Shown: one piece after another, positions 45,070-55,142 of the stretch | How positions within the stretch are numbered: position 1 is the stretch's first letter | How the letters are laid out: each line of letters opens with the position of its first letter | Source: Clostridia bacterium | Lineage (GTDB): Bacteria > Bacillota > Clostridia > Christensenellales > Borkfalkiaceae | DNA length: 64,000 bases | NCBI GenBank assembly: GCA_017558825.1 | Contig: JAFYTO010000014.1 | Span: 222,297-286,296, forward strand | Direction of reading: 5' to 3' | The notes under the pieces: generated by a model | What the model saw: the letters and a program-made list of their open reading frames with translations, nothing else | Told to the model about the DNA's origin: nothing | Databases searched by the model: none | Translations under genes and position numbers: made by a program

Positions 45070-45992
45070 TATATAAATTTATACCCTACAGGAATTTTTT
45101 TACCTAATAAAAATTGTTTAACGTCTAAACGCTTGCTCCCCTCAAGTTGCAATTCTTTTACTAATACAGCACTGTTTTTAGCAGCTATTACAAGACCGTT
45201 ACTTATATCGCTTGCTAAAACTGTACCTACTTCGCCTTGCTTATCTGCAACTTCAGCTTTAAATATTTTAAGCATTTTTCCGTCCAAATAGGTAAAAGCA
45301 CAAGGCCAAGGGTTTAGTCCGTGAATTTTATTAACAATGTCTTTTGCAAATTTATTAAAGTCAAGCAAACCATCTTGCTTAGAAAGCATTTTAACGTGCG
45401 TTGCTTTTGCCTCGTCTTGCTTAACTGGCGTTATTTTGCCACTTTCAAGCAAGTCAAGCGTTTTAACTATAAGGTTTGCTCCCATTTTAGAAAGTCTTTC
45501 AAAAAGTTCGCCTGCCGTTTCATATTTGTTAATAGCAGTTTTTTCACACGTTAAAATATCGCCCGTATCAACGCCAAGCGCTGTTTGCATAATAGTTACG
45601 CCAGTTTCCTCTTCTCCGTTAATAATTGCCCATTGTATAGGCGAAGAGCCGCGATATTTAGGCAATAGCGAAGCGTGTATATTAATAACGCCATACTTAG
45701 GAATATCTAAAATTTCATTTGATAAAATTTGACCGTAAGCGCAAGTAACTATAACGTCTGGCGCTAAGGCTTTTAAATCTTGAACGCCGTCTCTACTAAT
45801 TTTCTCGTAAGAAAGCACGTTTAATGAAAGGCTTAATGCTTCAACTTTTACTGCGCAAGGCGTAATTATAGCCTTTCTACCAACGGGCTTATCCGTCTGT
45901 GTAACTACCGCTAATATTTTATGGTTTGAGTTGTATATAGCCCTTAATGCTTCTACAGCAAAGTCAGGCGTTCCCATAAAGACTATATTCAT
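45069..45992 (-). CDS. fmt: Methionyl-tRNA formyltransferase
   Basis: Formylates initiator Met-tRNA. The 307 residues have IVFMGTPDFAVEAL, the folate-enzyme motif INIHASLLPKYRGSSPIQW with catalytic Asn and His, GVTIMQTALGVDTGDIL with catalytic Asp, and a C-terminal tRNA-binding domain. One base separates it from def, whose product removes the formyl group, the standard pairing. Confidence 0.97.
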   Translation of the reverse strand: MNIVFMGTPDFAVEALRAIYNSNHKILAVVTQTDKPVGRKAIITPCAVKVEALSLSLNVLSYEKISRDGVQDLKALAPDVIVTCAYGQILSNEILDIPKYGVINIHASLLPKYRGSSPIQWAIINGEEETGVTIMQTALGVDTGDILTCEKTAINKYETAGELFERLSKMGANLIVKTLDLLESGKITPVKQDEAKATHVKMLSKQDGLLDFNKFAKDIVNKIHGLNPWPCAFTYLDGKMLKIFKAEVADKQGEVGTVLASDISNGLVIAAKNSAVLVKELQLEGSKRLDVKQFLLGKKIPVGYKFI

Positions 45993-45993
45993 A

Positions 45994-46449
45994 TTAAACC
46001 TCAGTTCTTAAATTATCAGCTTTATCTACGTATAAAACACCGTTTAGGTGGTCGTTTTCGTGGCAAATTGCTTTAGCCAAAAAATCTTCTGCAACAAGCG
46101 TTTTATAATTGCCGTTTCTATCTTGATACTTAACCTTTAATTTTTTAGGACGCTCAACGTCACCCCATTTACCAACAACGCTTAAACAACCTTCAACACC
46201 ATATTGCTTGCCACTTTGTTCTAAAATAACGGGGTTGAGCATTTCATAATACTCACCGTCAACGTCAACAATAAAAATTCGCCTTAATACACCAACTTGT
46301 GGAGCAGCTAAGCCTGCACCTTCAGCCTTAATTAAGGTGTCACGCATGTCGTCTAAAAGCTGCTTCGTTTTTTCACCAAAATCGCTTACTTCAAAGCATC
46401 TTTTCCTTAAAACTTCATCGCCAATTTGTACAATTTTTCTTATAGCCAT
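45994..46449 (-). CDS. def: Peptide deformylase
   Basis: Removes the formyl group from nascent proteins. The 151 residues show all three motifs: GAGLAAPQVG near 42, EGCLSV near 90 with the metal Cys, and CHENDHLNGVLY (the HExxH site) near 130. Between priA and fmt as usual in Firmicutes. Confidence 0.97.
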   Translation of the reverse strand: MAIRKIVQIGDEVLRKRCFEVSDFGEKTKQLLDDMRDTLIKAEGAGLAAPQVGVLRRIFIVDVDGEYYEMLNPVILEQSGKQYGVEGCLSVVGKWGDVERPKKLKVKYQDRNGNYKTLVAEDFLAKAICHENDHLNGVLYVDKADNLRTEV

Positions 46450-46456
46450 AATAACC

Positions 46457-48655
46457 TCAACTTAAACTATTTGGATTTACTTCCAAATAACAGCGCACTT
46501 TAGCGCCATCAAACTCTGTAGCAACTCTATAAAAACTATCTACAATTTCATCGTTACCCGTTTTAATTCTTGCTAAAACTTGATAACGGTATTTGTTGTT
46601 TATGCGTTTTACAGGACTTTTCATTTTGTTAAAATAAATAAATTCACTCGCATTTTCATCGCGAATTTCTTTACATTTATAAAAAACGTTTTTAAGCGTT
46701 TCTAGAGCCTTTTCATCGTTATCGCTTTCAACCATAAGCCTTAAAATTAAAGCAAACGGAGGAAAATGCGAAGCTTTTCTTAAAGAACATTCTTTATTAA
46801 AAAAGCCGTTATAATCGTATTCTATAGCGTGGTTTAAAACGGTGTTTTTAGGGCTAAACGTTTGCAATACAACTTTACCCTTTTTATCAGCTCTACCACT
46901 ACGGCCAGCAACCTGCGTAATTAATTGGAAAGTTCTTTCACTTGCGCGATAGTCTGAAAAATATAAACTCATATCGCCATCAAGAATACCAACGAGCGTA
47001 ACTTTAGGAAAGTCATGCCCCTTTGCAATCATTTGCGTTCCAACTAAAATATCGGCCTTTTTGTCGCCAAATTCTTTTAGAATTTTATAGTGACCTTCTT
47101 TATTTTGCGTAGTATCATTATCCATACGCAAAATTTTAGCGTTAGGAAATAATTTATTTAAATCTTCTACTACTTTTTGCGTTCCAGTTCCGCTATAATT
47201 TATATTTACACTTCCGCAATCCGGACAACCGCTTGGCATTTTATACGTTGCACCACAATAATGACACTTTAAAGTATCTTCGTATCTGTGGTACGTTAAT
47301 GAAACGTCACAATAAGCACATTTAGCAACGTATCCGCATTCTCTGCATATAATTTTTTGCGAATATCCACGTCTATTTAAAAATATTATTGCTTGATTAC
47401 CGCTATTAAGCGTTTCTTCAAGTTCGTATTTAAGCGCCTTTGAAAAAGCCGTAACGTTACCGCTCTTTATTTCATTGCGCATATCTGCAATTATAATTTC
47501 AGGCATTGGCTTTTTATTAACCCTACCCGTAAGCGTTGCCAAACTAAATTCGCCGTTAACAGCGCTTAAATAACTTTCTATTTTAGGCGTAGCACTGCCT
47601 AAAACAAGCTTAGCATTGTTATATTTAGCCCTAAAAAGCGCAAGTTCGCTAGTAACGTAGCGTGGAGACGTTTCACTTTCATAGCTTTGCTCGTGCTCTT
47701 CATCAATAATGATAACGCCTATATTTTCAAGCGGTGCAAAAATAGCGCTTCTTGCTCCAATAGCAACTTTAGCCTCGCCACTTCTTAAACGCCACCATTC
47801 GTCAAATTTTTCGCCAGCAGATAATCCACTATGTAAAATTGCGCATAAATTACCAAATCTACCGCGCAAACGTGAAAACATTTGCGGTGTGAGCGCAATT
47901 TCAGGAACAAGCATTATAGCGGTTTTACCATCGTTTATACACTCTTCAATAAGGCTTAAATAGATTTCAGTTTTACCACTACCTGTAACGCCGTGAATAA
48001 GTGTTGGCTTGCTAGAATTTTTAACGATTTCTATAGCATTTTTTTGCTCGCTTGTAAGTTCAACCTTGTTTTTAGTTTCTAATACGCCTTTATAAGGAGT
48101 ACGGTTAAGCCTAACCTTTTTAACAGTAGCATAGCCTTTTTTTATAAGAGTAGAAACTGTAGAAGGAGAAAACTTTTCACCTAATTCACTTTGCAACGCC
48201 TCGCCGTTTGCTTTTAAATAATTAAGAACTTCTTTTTGCTTTTCTGCATTCTTTTTTAAAGAGTAAACAACTTCATTAAAAGCAATTTCATCTAAATTTA
48301 ACGAAATAAAATTATGAAACTTCTCTCTAACTTTACCCTTGCGCATTTCAGCAGTTAAAAAGAGCCTTAGTGTTAAAGACTTTGAAATATGATACTTAGT
48401 AGATATGTAATTTGCAAGGTCTAAACATTCTTTGGTTAATGCTGGAATGTCTTCAACAAGTCTAATAATTGGTTTGAGTTTACTGTTAGGTAGCGTTGAT
48501 TCTTCTTTAATATTTATTACAAAGCCTAAAATTTTGCGATTGCCAAAAGGCACAATAACTCTGCTACCTATTTTAACAGGAACAGAGTTTATCGTGTAAT
48601 CAAAAATTCTATCAAGTTCACTAGTGGCAATATCCACAATAACTTCAGCTATCAT
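46457..48655 (-). CDS. priA: Primosomal protein N' (replication restart helicase PriA)
   Basis: Reloads the replicative helicase at collapsed forks. The 732 residues carry an N-terminal DNA-binding domain, Walker A GVTGSGKTEIYL near 225, Walker B IIIDEEHEQSYES near 320, the zinc region with CRECGYVAKCAYC, CHYCG and CPDCG near 445-480, and the helicase C domain with VAGRSGRADKKGKV. AGGTGCGT before the ATG at 48653-48655 is preferred over a GTG two codons upstream. It ends in TGA. A terminator separates it from rpoZ. Confidence 0.95.
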   Translation of the reverse strand: MIAEVIVDIATSELDRIFDYTINSVPVKIGSRVIVPFGNRKILGFVINIKEESTLPNSKLKPIIRLVEDIPALTKECLDLANYISTKYHISKSLTLRLFLTAEMRKGKVREKFHNFISLNLDEIAFNEVVYSLKKNAEKQKEVLNYLKANGEALQSELGEKFSPSTVSTLIKKGYATVKKVRLNRTPYKGVLETKNKVELTSEQKNAIEIVKNSSKPTLIHGVTGSGKTEIYLSLIEECINDGKTAIMLVPEIALTPQMFSRLRGRFGNLCAILHSGLSAGEKFDEWWRLRSGEAKVAIGARSAIFAPLENIGVIIIDEEHEQSYESETSPRYVTSELALFRAKYNNAKLVLGSATPKIESYLSAVNGEFSLATLTGRVNKKPMPEIIIADMRNEIKSGNVTAFSKALKYELEETLNSGNQAIIFLNRRGYSQKIICRECGYVAKCAYCDVSLTYHRYEDTLKCHYCGATYKMPSGCPDCGSVNINYSGTGTQKVVEDLNKLFPNAKILRMDNDTTQNKEGHYKILKEFGDKKADILVGTQMIAKGHDFPKVTLVGILDGDMSLYFSDYRASERTFQLITQVAGRSGRADKKGKVVLQTFSPKNTVLNHAIEYDYNGFFNKECSLRKASHFPPFALILRLMVESDNDEKALETLKNVFYKCKEIRDENASEFIYFNKMKSPVKRINNKYRYQVLARIKTGNDEIVDSFYRVATEFDGAKVRCYLEVNPNSLS

Positions 48656-48684
48656 ACGCACCTAAAAAAGTAAAATGAGTAAAA

Positions 48685-48714
48685 AAGCCAACGGCAAAAT
48701 AATGCCGTAGGCTT
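48685..48714 (-). terminator. Terminator between rpoZ and priA
   Basis: Two-part stem: AAGCC/GGCTT and CGGCA/TGCCG separated by small bulges, followed on the minus strand by T residues. It splits the yicC-rpoZ unit from priA. Confidence 0.75.
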
Positions 48715-48718
48715 AAAA

Positions 48719-48937
48719 TTAGTTGTTTACAACTGAAATTTTATTTTCAAGTATTTCGCAAGCAGCGGCACTAAGTGGTTTTTGATTGTTTAATACAGCC
48801 GTACTATTTTGTGATTTAGAAATATCAATGAGTTGCCTTGCACGCTTTGATGCAACTACGCATAAAACGTACTTAGAACCGTCATATTTCTCTCCTAAAT
48901 TTTTAATAAGTTCATCAGTAGAAGGTTCGTTAATCAT
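48719..48937 (-). CDS. rpoZ: RNA polymerase omega subunit
   Basis: Small subunit that stabilises RNA polymerase. The 72 residues show MINEPSTDELIKNLG, VVASKRARQLID and KPLSAAACEI, the omega signature. GGAG lies nine bases before the ATG. It follows yicC by 23 bases. In Bacillus gmk lies between these and coaBC follows; both are absent here. Confidence 0.92.
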   Translation of the reverse strand: MINEPSTDELIKNLGEKYDGSKYVLCVVASKRARQLIDISKSQNSTAVLNNQKPLSAAACEILENKISVVNN

Positions 48938-48960
48938 ATATGTAGCTCCTTTTTAAAAAA

Positions 48961-49839
48961 TTATTCAACGTTTTGAATTTGCTCGCGCAATTTCTCAATT
49001 TCACATTTTAATGCAAGCGCGGTATCCGTAACAACAATGTCGTTAGACTTACTGCAAACAGTATTTGCTTCACGGTTAAACTCTTGTATTAAAAAGTCTA
49101 AACGCTTGCCTGCTTCTTTATCATCATCACATATTTTTCTAAACTGTGATATATGGCTATTAAGCCTTGTAAGTTCTTCATCAATATTGCTTTTATCTGC
49201 AAAAATGGCAACCTCTTGAAGTAATCTTGACTCGTCAACTTGTACGTTTGACAATATTTCACTAACCCTGTCACTTAACTTTTTAGCATATTCTTGCTTA
49301 ATAAGTGGCGCACGCGTTGCAATTTTATTAACTAACGTTTCAACAACGTCAATCCTACTAAGCATATCCGCTTTTAATTTTTGACCTTCAAATTCGCGCA
49401 TTTCATTTAAATTCTTGCACGCATCGTTAATTACAAGTTCAAAAATTTTAGACATTTCCTCAAGTTTTACTTCTGCTTGAGTTTGTTTGACAACGTCTGG
49501 CGATTTTAATAGCGTATTTAAAGTAAAATCATTTTTAAGTTCAATAAATTCTTCGCTTAAAATTTTACTTGCATTATAGTAAGATTTTGCAAGTGCCAAA
49601 TCTACCTCTACTTGCACGTCACTTTCCGCTTCATTTTTGTAATTTAAAAATAGGTCTAATTTACCGCGTTTAACGTTGTTTTGAACGGTTTTTCTAATAA
49701 CGTCATCTAATGCAATAAACGAGCGTGGATATTTCGCATTAAGGTCTAAAAACCTATTATTCACCGTGCGAAGTTCTACGCTTACTGTTATTCCATTCTC
49801 TTTATATTCGGCTTTTCCATAGCCTGTCATACTTTTCAT
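48961..49839 (-). CDS. yicC: YicC/YloC family endoribonuclease
   Basis: Conserved stress-related RNase family. The 292 residues begin with MKSMTGYGKAEY and NRFLDLNAKYPRS, and end with the DUF1732-type domain: FLIQEFNREANTVCSKSND. GGTGAT lies just before the ATG. Upstream is ligA, downstream rpoZ. An inverted repeat lies just upstream. Confidence 0.92.
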   Translation of the reverse strand: MKSMTGYGKAEYKENGITVSVELRTVNNRFLDLNAKYPRSFIALDDVIRKTVQNNVKRGKLDLFLNYKNEAESDVQVEVDLALAKSYYNASKILSEEFIELKNDFTLNTLLKSPDVVKQTQAEVKLEEMSKIFELVINDACKNLNEMREFEGQKLKADMLSRIDVVETLVNKIATRAPLIKQEYAKKLSDRVSEILSNVQVDESRLLQEVAIFADKSNIDEELTRLNSHISQFRKICDDDKEAGKRLDFLIQEFNREANTVCSKSNDIVVTDTALALKCEIEKLREQIQNVE

Positions 49840-49874
49840 ATATCACCATTTATTTTGGACTTATTCAGTAGCTT

Positions 49875-49897
49875 TAGTTTATTATAATTATAAACTA
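49875..49897. repeat. Inverted repeat upstream of yicC
   Basis: TAGTTTAT and ATAAACTA are perfect inverted copies around a seven-base spacer that contains TATAATT. It may be part of the yicC promoter or a weak terminator of ligA. Confidence 0.4.
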
Positions 49898-49920
49898 ATA
49901 ATATATTATCATAGTTTTTT

Positions 49921-51903
<1,983 letters not shown>

Positions 51904-51926
51904 TTAGATATTATCTTACTTTTTAA

Positions 51927-54194
51927 TTAATTTTCTATCTCAAGCGGAGCAATTTCTACCGCAAGAGTTTTAATACCAGTACTAGTAAACGAAACGTCTA
52001 TAAACTTACCTTCATTTTTAACGGCAATAACAATTCCTCTGCCAAATTTTTTATGGAAAACTTTAGTTCCAACGTTAAACTTTCCAATATTTTGAGTCTT
52101 TTTTGGAATGTTAAAATTGTAGCCGGTTGAAAAACTTTTTGTTTTGCCATAACTATTAGAAGAAGGCTCGTCAGGATAATATCCATAGTCGTTACCGTCT
52201 TTATTATAGCCGTTATAACTTTTATAAGGGCTATTATTATAACCGTTATTATAGCCATAGTTTGAGTATCTACTATAACCGTTATCCGTGCATTTTAAAA
52301 GAGGGTTTATTTCCTTTAAAAATCTACTTTCGCTAGTTATACTGCGTGTGCCGTATAAGTATCTACTACGCGCACGCGTCAAATATAATTGCTTTTTTGC
52401 ACGTGTTATAGCAACGTACATAAGCCTGCGCTCTTCCTCAAGTTCTTCTTCACTATTTACCGAGCGTGAAATTGGAAAAATAGTTTCATCAAGCCCAACA
52501 ACAAACACGGTATTAAACTCCAAACCTTTTACAGAGTGAACGGTTGCTATAGAAACGTAGTTGGACTCGTCCATTTCGTCAGTATCAGAACTAAGAGTTA
52601 TAGAACTTAAATAGTCGGCAACAGTTGCATCTTTATTAGCTTTTTCAAATTCAGTTGCCGAGTTTACAAGTTCGTTAATATTCATTAACTTTTCGTGATT
52701 TTCCTCAGTGTTTTCTTCGTATTGCGAATTGAAATTAGTTTTAGTAATTATTTCTTTTAACAACTGTGAAATTGAAAGATTTGTGCTTGATAAAACCAAA
52801 TTATATATTAGGTCTTTAAATTCTTTAATACGTTCGATGGCACCTTTGTTAAGCGGTAACGATTCTGCATCTAAAATAGCTTCATAAACCGACATTTCCT
52901 CTTCAGCGCATTTTCTTAAAATAGCATCAATAGACTTGTCACCAATACCCCTACGCGGAACGTTTATAACTCTTAAAATAGCCTCGCTGTCAAGCGGATT
53001 TGAAATTATACGCAAATATGCAGTTAAATCTTTAATTTCTTTTCTATCAAAGAACTTAAAACCACCAAAAACCTTATAAGGAATATTGTATTTTAAAAAT
53101 TCTTGTTCAAATGAACGCGAAAGAGCGTTTATACGCATTAAAACGGCAAAATCGCTTGCTTTTGCTCCACGATTTATTGCTGTTTTTACTTTCATTGCAA
53201 CGTTTTGAGCCTCATCAGATTCTTCGTTAGCGGTAAACAATTCTACTTGAGAACCGGCATCATTTTCAGTCCACAATGTTTTACTTTTACGTGCCGTATT
53301 ATTTTTTATTATTAGGTTTGCAACGTTTAATATGTTTTTTGTTGAACGATAATTTTGCTCAAGTTTATATACTTTTGCGCCTTTAAAATCGTACTCAAAA
53401 TCTAAAATATTACTTATTTTAGCACCGCGCCAGCCGTAAATACTTTGGTCATCGTCACCAACAACAAAAATATTTCTGTGCCCACTAGCAAGTATTTTAA
53501 TAATTTTATATTGAACAGTGTTCGTGTCTTGAAACTCGTCAACGTGAACATATTTAAAACGGTGGCTATAATATTCCCTAACCTCATCGTTCTCCATAAA
53601 TAAATTGAGGGTTTTTATAAGCAAGTCATCAAAGTCAAGCGCATTGCTTTCTTTTAACTGTTTTTCATATTTAACAAAAATTTCAGTTATTTCTCCAACG
53701 TTTTTAAGCTTAAAATTTTCCTCTTTAAATTCACGAGGAGTCAAACCGTCATTTTTAGCCATTGAAATGCAGTTTTTAGCAAGTTTTAAGAACTTTTCAG
53801 GCTCTAATTCCATATCGCTAATAATACGCTTTAAAACACGTTCTTTATCATCTTCACTGTATATAGAAAAGTTTTTTTCATAACCAAGTGCACCAATAGC
53901 TGAACGCAATATTTTAACGCACATAGAGTGAATTGTAGAAACCCACATTCCGTTTAAAGAACCTATCATACGCTCTAAACGTTGCTTCATTTCATCGCTA
54001 GCTTTATTTGTGAAAGTAATTGCTAAAATGTCTTGTGGGTTAACGTATTTTTGCATAACTAAATACGCAATTCTATTAGTTAAAACGCGTGTTTTACCAC
54101 TGCCTGCACCAGCAATAACAAGTATTGCGCCCTCAGTATCTTTTACCGGCAAAATTTGAGCATTGTTAAGTTGTTGAATTGAATAATTTTCCAT
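51927..54194 (-). CDS. pcrA: ATP-dependent DNA helicase PcrA/UvrD
   Basis: 3'-5' helicase for repair and plasmid replication. The 755 residues have Walker A IAGAGSGKTRVL near 29, DDQSIYGWRGA (motif III region), QNYRSTKNIL, and VHSVKGLEFNTVF. Residues about 645-700 form a Tyr/Asn/Gly-rich low-complexity linker (repeats like YNNGYNN), before a conserved C-terminal Tudor-like domain (GTKVFHKKFGRG). Own promoter upstream; ligA follows. Confidence 0.96.
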   Translation of the reverse strand: MENYSIQQLNNAQILPVKDTEGAILVIAGAGSGKTRVLTNRIAYLVMQKYVNPQDILAITFTNKASDEMKQRLERMIGSLNGMWVSTIHSMCVKILRSAIGALGYEKNFSIYSEDDKERVLKRIISDMELEPEKFLKLAKNCISMAKNDGLTPREFKEENFKLKNVGEITEIFVKYEKQLKESNALDFDDLLIKTLNLFMENDEVREYYSHRFKYVHVDEFQDTNTVQYKIIKILASGHRNIFVVGDDDQSIYGWRGAKISNILDFEYDFKGAKVYKLEQNYRSTKNILNVANLIIKNNTARKSKTLWTENDAGSQVELFTANEESDEAQNVAMKVKTAINRGAKASDFAVLMRINALSRSFEQEFLKYNIPYKVFGGFKFFDRKEIKDLTAYLRIISNPLDSEAILRVINVPRRGIGDKSIDAILRKCAEEEMSVYEAILDAESLPLNKGAIERIKEFKDLIYNLVLSSTNLSISQLLKEIITKTNFNSQYEENTEENHEKLMNINELVNSATEFEKANKDATVADYLSSITLSSDTDEMDESNYVSIATVHSVKGLEFNTVFVVGLDETIFPISRSVNSEEELEEERRLMYVAITRAKKQLYLTRARSRYLYGTRSITSESRFLKEINPLLKCTDNGYSRYSNYGYNNGYNNSPYKSYNGYNKDGNDYGYYPDEPSSNSYGKTKSFSTGYNFNIPKKTQNIGKFNVGTKVFHKKFGRGIVIAVKNEGKFIDVSFTSTGIKTLAVEIAPLEIEN

Positions 54195-54211
54195 AATAAA
54201 AACCTAAGTTT

Positions 54212-54240
54212 ATTATAACATAATAAACGCCAATTTTCAA
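54212..54240 (-). promoter_or_regulatory. Promoter of pcrA-ligA
   Basis: Minus-strand TTGAAA (54235-54240), 17-base spacer, TATAAT (54212-54217). Confidence 0.78.
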
Positions 54241-54298
54241 GTGTTAATTGTTATTAAAATAGCATATTTTTATTTTTTTAAATACCACTTAAAATCAT

Positions 54299-54327
54299 TT
54301 GCAAAAATTGTTATTATGTGTTAATAT
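54299..54327 (+). promoter_or_regulatory. Promoter of tRNA-Glu
   Basis: TTGCAA (54299-54304), 17-base spacer, TAATAT (54322-54327), 18 bases before the tRNA. Confidence 0.7.
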
Positions 54328-54345
54328 TTAATTACTTCAAATTTC

Positions 54346-54420
54346 GGCCTCATGGTCAAGAGGTTAAGACGTTGCCCTCTCAAGGCAAAATCAGGGGTTC
54401 AATTCCCCTTGGGGCTACCA
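54346..54420 (+). tRNA. tRNA-Glu (anticodon CTC)
   Basis: Acceptor arms 54346-54352 and 54410-54416 pair with two G-U pairs; the anticodon stem TTGCC/GGCAA encloses CTCTCAA giving CTC; the T-loop is TTCAATT; discriminator A and CCA end are encoded. Its last 20 bases recur at 54770-54789. Confidence 0.95.
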
Positions 54421-54674
54421 GAAAAAGACTCAGGATTGGATACAATCTTGAGTCTTTTTCAATTAAATCCGCCTTCGTCGGAACAAATCCACTTTGTGGA
54501 TGAAATTGCTATGCGATGAAATCCCGCTTACGCGGGGTTAGAGATGGCGGATTTAATTTCATCTGAGGTGGCACACCGAAGATTTCATCCAAACTCGTTT
54601 GGATTTCATCCTGCAAAGCAGAATTTCATTAGAAGTGCTTTTTTATTTAGTTTAATTGGGAATTGAACGGGTGG
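54421..54674. repeat. Hairpin-array repeat, unit 1 (follows tRNA-Glu)
   Basis: No gene is visible between 54421 and 55142. Unit 1 opens with an 18-pair hairpin (54421-54460) ending in T residues, a plausible tRNA terminator. Then AATTAAATCCGCC (54461-54473) pairs perfectly with 54546-54558 and encloses four mini-hairpins; three more follow. Short spacers GATGAAAT (54499, 54515) and ATTTCATC (54556, 54582, 54603, variant at 54623) separate the hairpins. Unit 1 ends at GGGTGG (54674). Compared with unit 2 it has one extra 21-base hairpin module (about 54582-54602). The 94 bases after it (54675-54768) hold two unrelated hairpins, 678-686/708-716 and 718-726/731-739. Confidence 0.85.
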
Positions 54675-54768
54675 GAATTGGCAACTTACAATTTTATGCT
54701 TTAAATTAGTTGCCAACAAACAGTAGTCACCTACTGTTTGCCACACAGGCGTGATAGCGTTAGCGGAG

Positions 54769-55030
54769 CAATTCCCCTTGGGGCTACCAGAAAAAAGCAC
54801 ACATTTGTATACCAAGACAAATGTGTGCTTTTTTCAACTAAATCCGACCTCACTCGGAATAAATCCACTATCGTGGATGAAATTGCTATGCGATGAAATC
54901 CCGCTTACGCGGGGTTAGAGATGGCGGATTTAATTTCATCTGAGGTGGCACACCGAAGATTTCATCCTGCAAAGCAGGATTTCATTAGAAGTGCTTTTTT
55001 ATTTTGTTTAATTGGGAATTGAACGGGTGG
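54769..55030. repeat. Hairpin-array repeat, unit 2, beginning with a copy of the tRNA-Glu 3' end
   Basis: Bases 54769-54795 repeat 54400-54426 exactly: the 3' half of the tRNA T-arm, the acceptor strand, CCA and the next few bases. A 19-pair hairpin follows (54790-54835) with a sequence different from that of unit 1 but the same position and T-run. The remainder (54836-55030) is nearly identical to unit 1, with loop changes and mostly intact stems, and ends at the same GGGTGG. Period from tail to tail is 369 bases. No integrase is nearby. Confidence 0.88.
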
Positions 55031-55083
55031 TCAATATTTTTAAATTTAACATTTGTTAAAATTAAAATTTAATCGTTTTACTA

Positions 55084-55112
55084 TTTACAAACGCGTTTAT
55101 ATATAGTAAAAT
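55084..55112 (+). promoter_or_regulatory. Promoter of the acyltransferase-SGNH operon
   Basis: TTTACA (55084-55089), 17-base spacer, TAAAAT (55107-55112). Confidence 0.7.
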
Positions 55113-55142
55113 AATTTTATATTGTTTTACAAAGGACGTATT

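Noticed and set aside
54606..54815. Small protein-coding gene inside the tRNA-Glu repeat region
   Set aside because: The frame runs through hairpins and the duplicated tRNA tail, shows no ribosome site and matches no family; it is a chance open frame.
54499..55030. CRISPR array
   Set aside because: The repeated 8-mers are too short, the intervening pieces are palindromes rather than unique spacers, and no cas gene is nearby.
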